Notes under the pieces: model-generated
Databases searched by the model: none
The model's input: the letters and a program-made list of their open reading frames with translations, nothing else
Told to the model about the DNA's origin: nothing
Translations under genes and position numbers: made by a program
Source of the DNA: Bubalus kerabau
Taxonomy: Eukaryota > Chordata > Mammalia > Artiodactyla > Bovidae
Reading direction: 5' to 3'
Assembly: GCF_029407905.1 (NCBI RefSeq)
Contig: NC_073630.1
Coordinates: 50,059,001-50,123,000, forward strand
DNA: 64,000 nt
Shown here: one piece after another, positions 63,753 through 64,000 of the stretch
Layout of the letters: every line of letters starts with the position of its first letter
Position numbering within the stretch: position 1 is the stretch's first letter

Positions 63753-64000
63753 ATGCAGAGTACATCATGAGAAACGCTGGATTAGAGGAAGCACAAGCTG
63801 GAGTCAAGATTGCCGTGAGAAATATCAATAACCTCAGATATGCAGAGGACACCACCCTTATGGCAGAAAGTGAAGAGGAACTAAAAAGCCTCTTGATGAA
63901 AGTGAAAGTGGAGAGTGAAAAAGTTGGCTTAAAGCTCAACATTCAGAAAACGAAGATCATGGCATCCGGTCCCATCACTTCATGGCAAATAGATGGGGAA
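63753..64000 (+). mobile_element. BovB LINE, 5'-truncated, runs off the window
   Basis: Starts in the RT region ('tatgcagagtacatcatgag'). The RT motif C reads YAED (63839-63850), with the first catalytic Asp changed to Glu. The 3' end is outside the window. The minus-strand frame over it is a shadow. Confidence 0.92.

Overview
This is nuclear DNA from a bovid ruminant (cattle, sheep, goat or a close relative). The evidence is the repeat content: tRNA-Glu-derived Bov-tA / Bov-A2 SINEs, BovB (RTE-type) LINE copies, ruminant-type L1, and CHR-type cetartiodactyl SINEs, on a background of older mammalian repeats (MIR, L2, L1M, MaLR LTRs, hAT remnants). The sequence alone does not decide the species. 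I found no intact protein-coding gene, no convincing spliced exon, no rRNA or tRNA gene and no CRISPR array. Nearly every long open frame lies inside a retrotransposon, in a GC-rich island without stops, or in unremarkable sequence. Family names come from recognition by eye; boundaries are good to about 10-20 bp except where a target-site duplication (TSD) fixes them.

Layout. 1-11 kb: single-copy-looking sequence with old repeats, a solo LTR (3404-3838), and a cluster of five Bov SINEs at 6.9-8.9 kb. 11.34-11.70 kb: an isolated CpG island, the only promoter-like element that does not belong to a transposon. 12-15.6 kb: old repeats and two BovB 3' ends inserted head to head at one site. 15.7-17.7 kb: an L1M fragment split by a BovB copy that carries much of its reverse transcriptase. 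18.7 kb: a 92-bp patch that is an inverted copy of sequence 0.5 kb downstream. 19.65-29.88 kb: one large full-length-type L1 with perfect 10-bp TSDs. It has 5' UTR monomers and a 5' UTR duplication, and hosts three nested L1 insertions (one with a transduction-like tail) and one BovB.

30-36 kb is mostly single-copy. 36.8-38.2 kb holds a decayed C2H2 zinc-finger pseudogene interrupted by two SINEs. 38-47 kb mixes old repeats and unassigned sequence. 47.5-51 kb is a SINE with a 3.1-kb L1 in its tail. 51.4-57 kb carries several MaLR-type LTRs, one split by BovB with a clean TSD. 57.3-58.4 kb contains a ~205-bp direct repeat of unclear origin. 58.9-59.5 kb is a second solo LTR. The window ends inside a BovB copy that runs off the right edge.

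No operon or pathway can be described. What the window records is insertion history: the TSDs order many of the events. The observations I would follow up first are the transduction-like tail (25945-26115), the inverted patch (18697-18788), the double BovB insertion (14441-14757), the zinc-finger pseudogene and the CpG island.
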